From an uncultured Candidatus Saccharibacteria bacterium (GTDB taxonomy: Bacteria > Patescibacteria > Saccharimonadia > Saccharimonadales > CAMLKC01), in contig CAMLKC010000060.1 of the NCBI GenBank assembly GCA_946480595.1, positions 1 through 5,982 on the forward strand: a stretch of 5,982 nucleotides of DNA, given 5' to 3'. Position numbers and translations under genes: made by a program. Numbering within the stretch: position 1 is the stretch's first letter; each line of letters begins with the position of its first letter. Below are positions 5,102 through 5,982 of the stretch, piece by piece. The notes under the pieces were generated by a model. That model was given only the letters and a program-made list of their open reading frames with translations. It did no database searches and had not been told where the DNA came from.

Positions 5102-5982
5102 ATGGCATTTCAACAACGACGTGGCGGACGTCCTAACCAAGGTCGCCCACAAGGCGGACGTAATTTCGGCGGCGGACGCCGTGGTGGCGGTAATCGCGGT
5201 CCTGCGAAAAAGTACATCCACCCATCTAAATTTATTAACAAGGCAGTCACTAAGGCTGACGAAGTTCCTTACGAATCTAAGCACAAGTTTGCTGACTTTC
5301 CGTTTGGTGCTGATCTGCACTACAACATTTCTAAAAAAGGATATGATACTCCTAGTGCAATCCAGGACCAGGCGATTCCTCATATCATTGAAGGCAAGGA
5401 CGTTATCGGTCTTGCAAACACTGGTACTGGTAAGACGGCAGCTTTCTTGCTTCCGATTATCGAACGCCAGAGCGGTATTACACTTCGCCCAAGCGTGCTG
5501 ATCATGGCTCCGACGCGTGAGCTGGCTCAGCAGATTGACGAACAGTTCCGCGAATTTTCTAAGGGTCTTGGCCTTTACTCGACGCTTATTGTCGGTGGTG
5601 TTAACATTGACCGCCAGATCCGCGACTTAAAGCGCCGTCCACACTTTATTATTGGTACGCCTGGCCGTCTGAAAGACCTTATGCAGCGCCGCGTATTGCA
5701 GCTTAAGAACATGACGACGCTCGTTCTCGACGAAGCTGACCGCATGCTCGACATGGGCTTCCTGCCTGACATCCGTCAGATCGTGAACGAAATGCCAGAA
5801 GACCGTCAGACGCTATTCTTTAGCGCGACGATCACACCTGAGATTTCAGTTCTCGTGAATGACTTTTTGAAAAATCCTGAAACGGTATCGGTTCGCACGA
5901 CTGAAACGGCAGAGCATGTTGAACAAGATGTGATCGAATTCCGCGACAAGAACGAAAAAGTCGAGATTTTGACCGATCTTCT
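5102..5982 (+). CDS. DEAD-box ATP-dependent RNA helicase (3' end outside window)
   Basis: The first 293 residues of a DEAD-box helicase, which unwinds short RNA duplexes with ATP in ribosome assembly or RNA decay, in the cytoplasm. Residues 6-33 are Arg/Gly-rich (RRGGRP, GGRNFGGGRRGGGNRG), a flexible RNA-binding tail; in most bacterial relatives such tails are C-terminal. The RecA-like domain 1 is complete: Q motif GYDTPSAIQDQAIP (80-93), motif I ANTGTGKT (105-112), Ia PTRELAQQ (137-144), GG (165-166), Ib TPGRL (186-190), II DEAD (210-213) and III SAT (241-243). Domain 2 begins at about 270 and is cut by the window edge, so motifs IV-VI and any C-terminal tail are unseen. It is nearest to the RhlE/CshA type by feel; the subgroup cannot be assigned without the rest. 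GGT, CGT and CGC codons are frequent, which fits high expression. Confidence 0.95.
   Translation, partial: MAFQQRRGGRPNQGRPQGGRNFGGGRRGGGNRGPAKKYIHPSKFINKAVTKADEVPYESKHKFADFPFGADLHYNISKKGYDTPSAIQDQAIPHIIEGKDVIGLANTGTGKTAAFLLPIIERQSGITLRPSVLIMAPTRELAQQIDEQFREFSKGLGLYSTLIVGGVNIDRQIRDLKRRPHFIIGTPGRLKDLMQRRVLQLKNMTTLVLDEADRMLDMGFLPDIRQIVNEMPEDRQTLFFSATITPEISVLVNDFLKNPETVSVRTTETAEHVEQDVIEFRDKNEKVEILTDL

Noticed and set aside
5121..5501. Plus-strand frame of 126 residues inside the helicase gene
   Set aside because: It is a shifted frame of the DEAD-box gene; the true frame carries all the helicase motifs.

Overview
This is a bacterial chromosome window with five protein genes. The host looks like a Patescibacteria/CPR bacterium, and Candidatus Saccharibacteria (TM7) is my best guess. 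The reasons are the compact layout, the moderate base composition outside one gene, the many short single-pass anchored proteins typical of that group (one is here), and a DEAD-box helicase with an Arg/Gly-rich N-terminus followed by a KYIHPSKFINKA-like stretch that resembles Saccharibacteria homologues from memory. The taxonomy is inference. The standard code is used: TGA is not read as a sense codon in any gene.

Left block (57-3638, plus strand): three tightly packed genes. They are an unrecognised membrane-anchored secreted protein, a complete UvrB (nucleotide excision repair helicase), and an endonuclease/exonuclease/phosphatase (EEP) superfamily enzyme that starts 2 nt after the uvrB stop. 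They look like one transcription unit, though a TATACT box placed exactly upstream of the uvrB ATG suggests an additional, leaderless uvrB transcript.

Middle block (3714-4823, minus strand): a polytopic membrane protein with the acidic motifs of the monovalent cation:proton antiporter (CPA) superfamily. It converges on the EEP gene across a 75-nt spacer containing several hairpins. Its GC content is much higher than that of its neighbours (two hand-counted 60-nt lines give 38 and 42 G+C, against 25, 30 and 33 in lines from the other genes). It is therefore probably a horizontally acquired gene. It carries an 18-bp in-frame tandem duplication in a membrane segment.

Right block (4869-5982): a divergent promoter region of about 230 nt, then a plus-strand DEAD-box RNA helicase that runs off the window end. 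Its predicted mRNA leader is about 168 nt and contains small hairpins and a possible 17-codon upstream ORF.

The genes do not form an obvious single pathway: DNA repair on the left, ion homeostasis in the middle, RNA metabolism on the right. I see no CRISPR array, transposase, tRNA, rRNA or defence system. The most notable items are the foreign-looking antiporter, the uvrB-EEP coupling and the possible leaderless starts.
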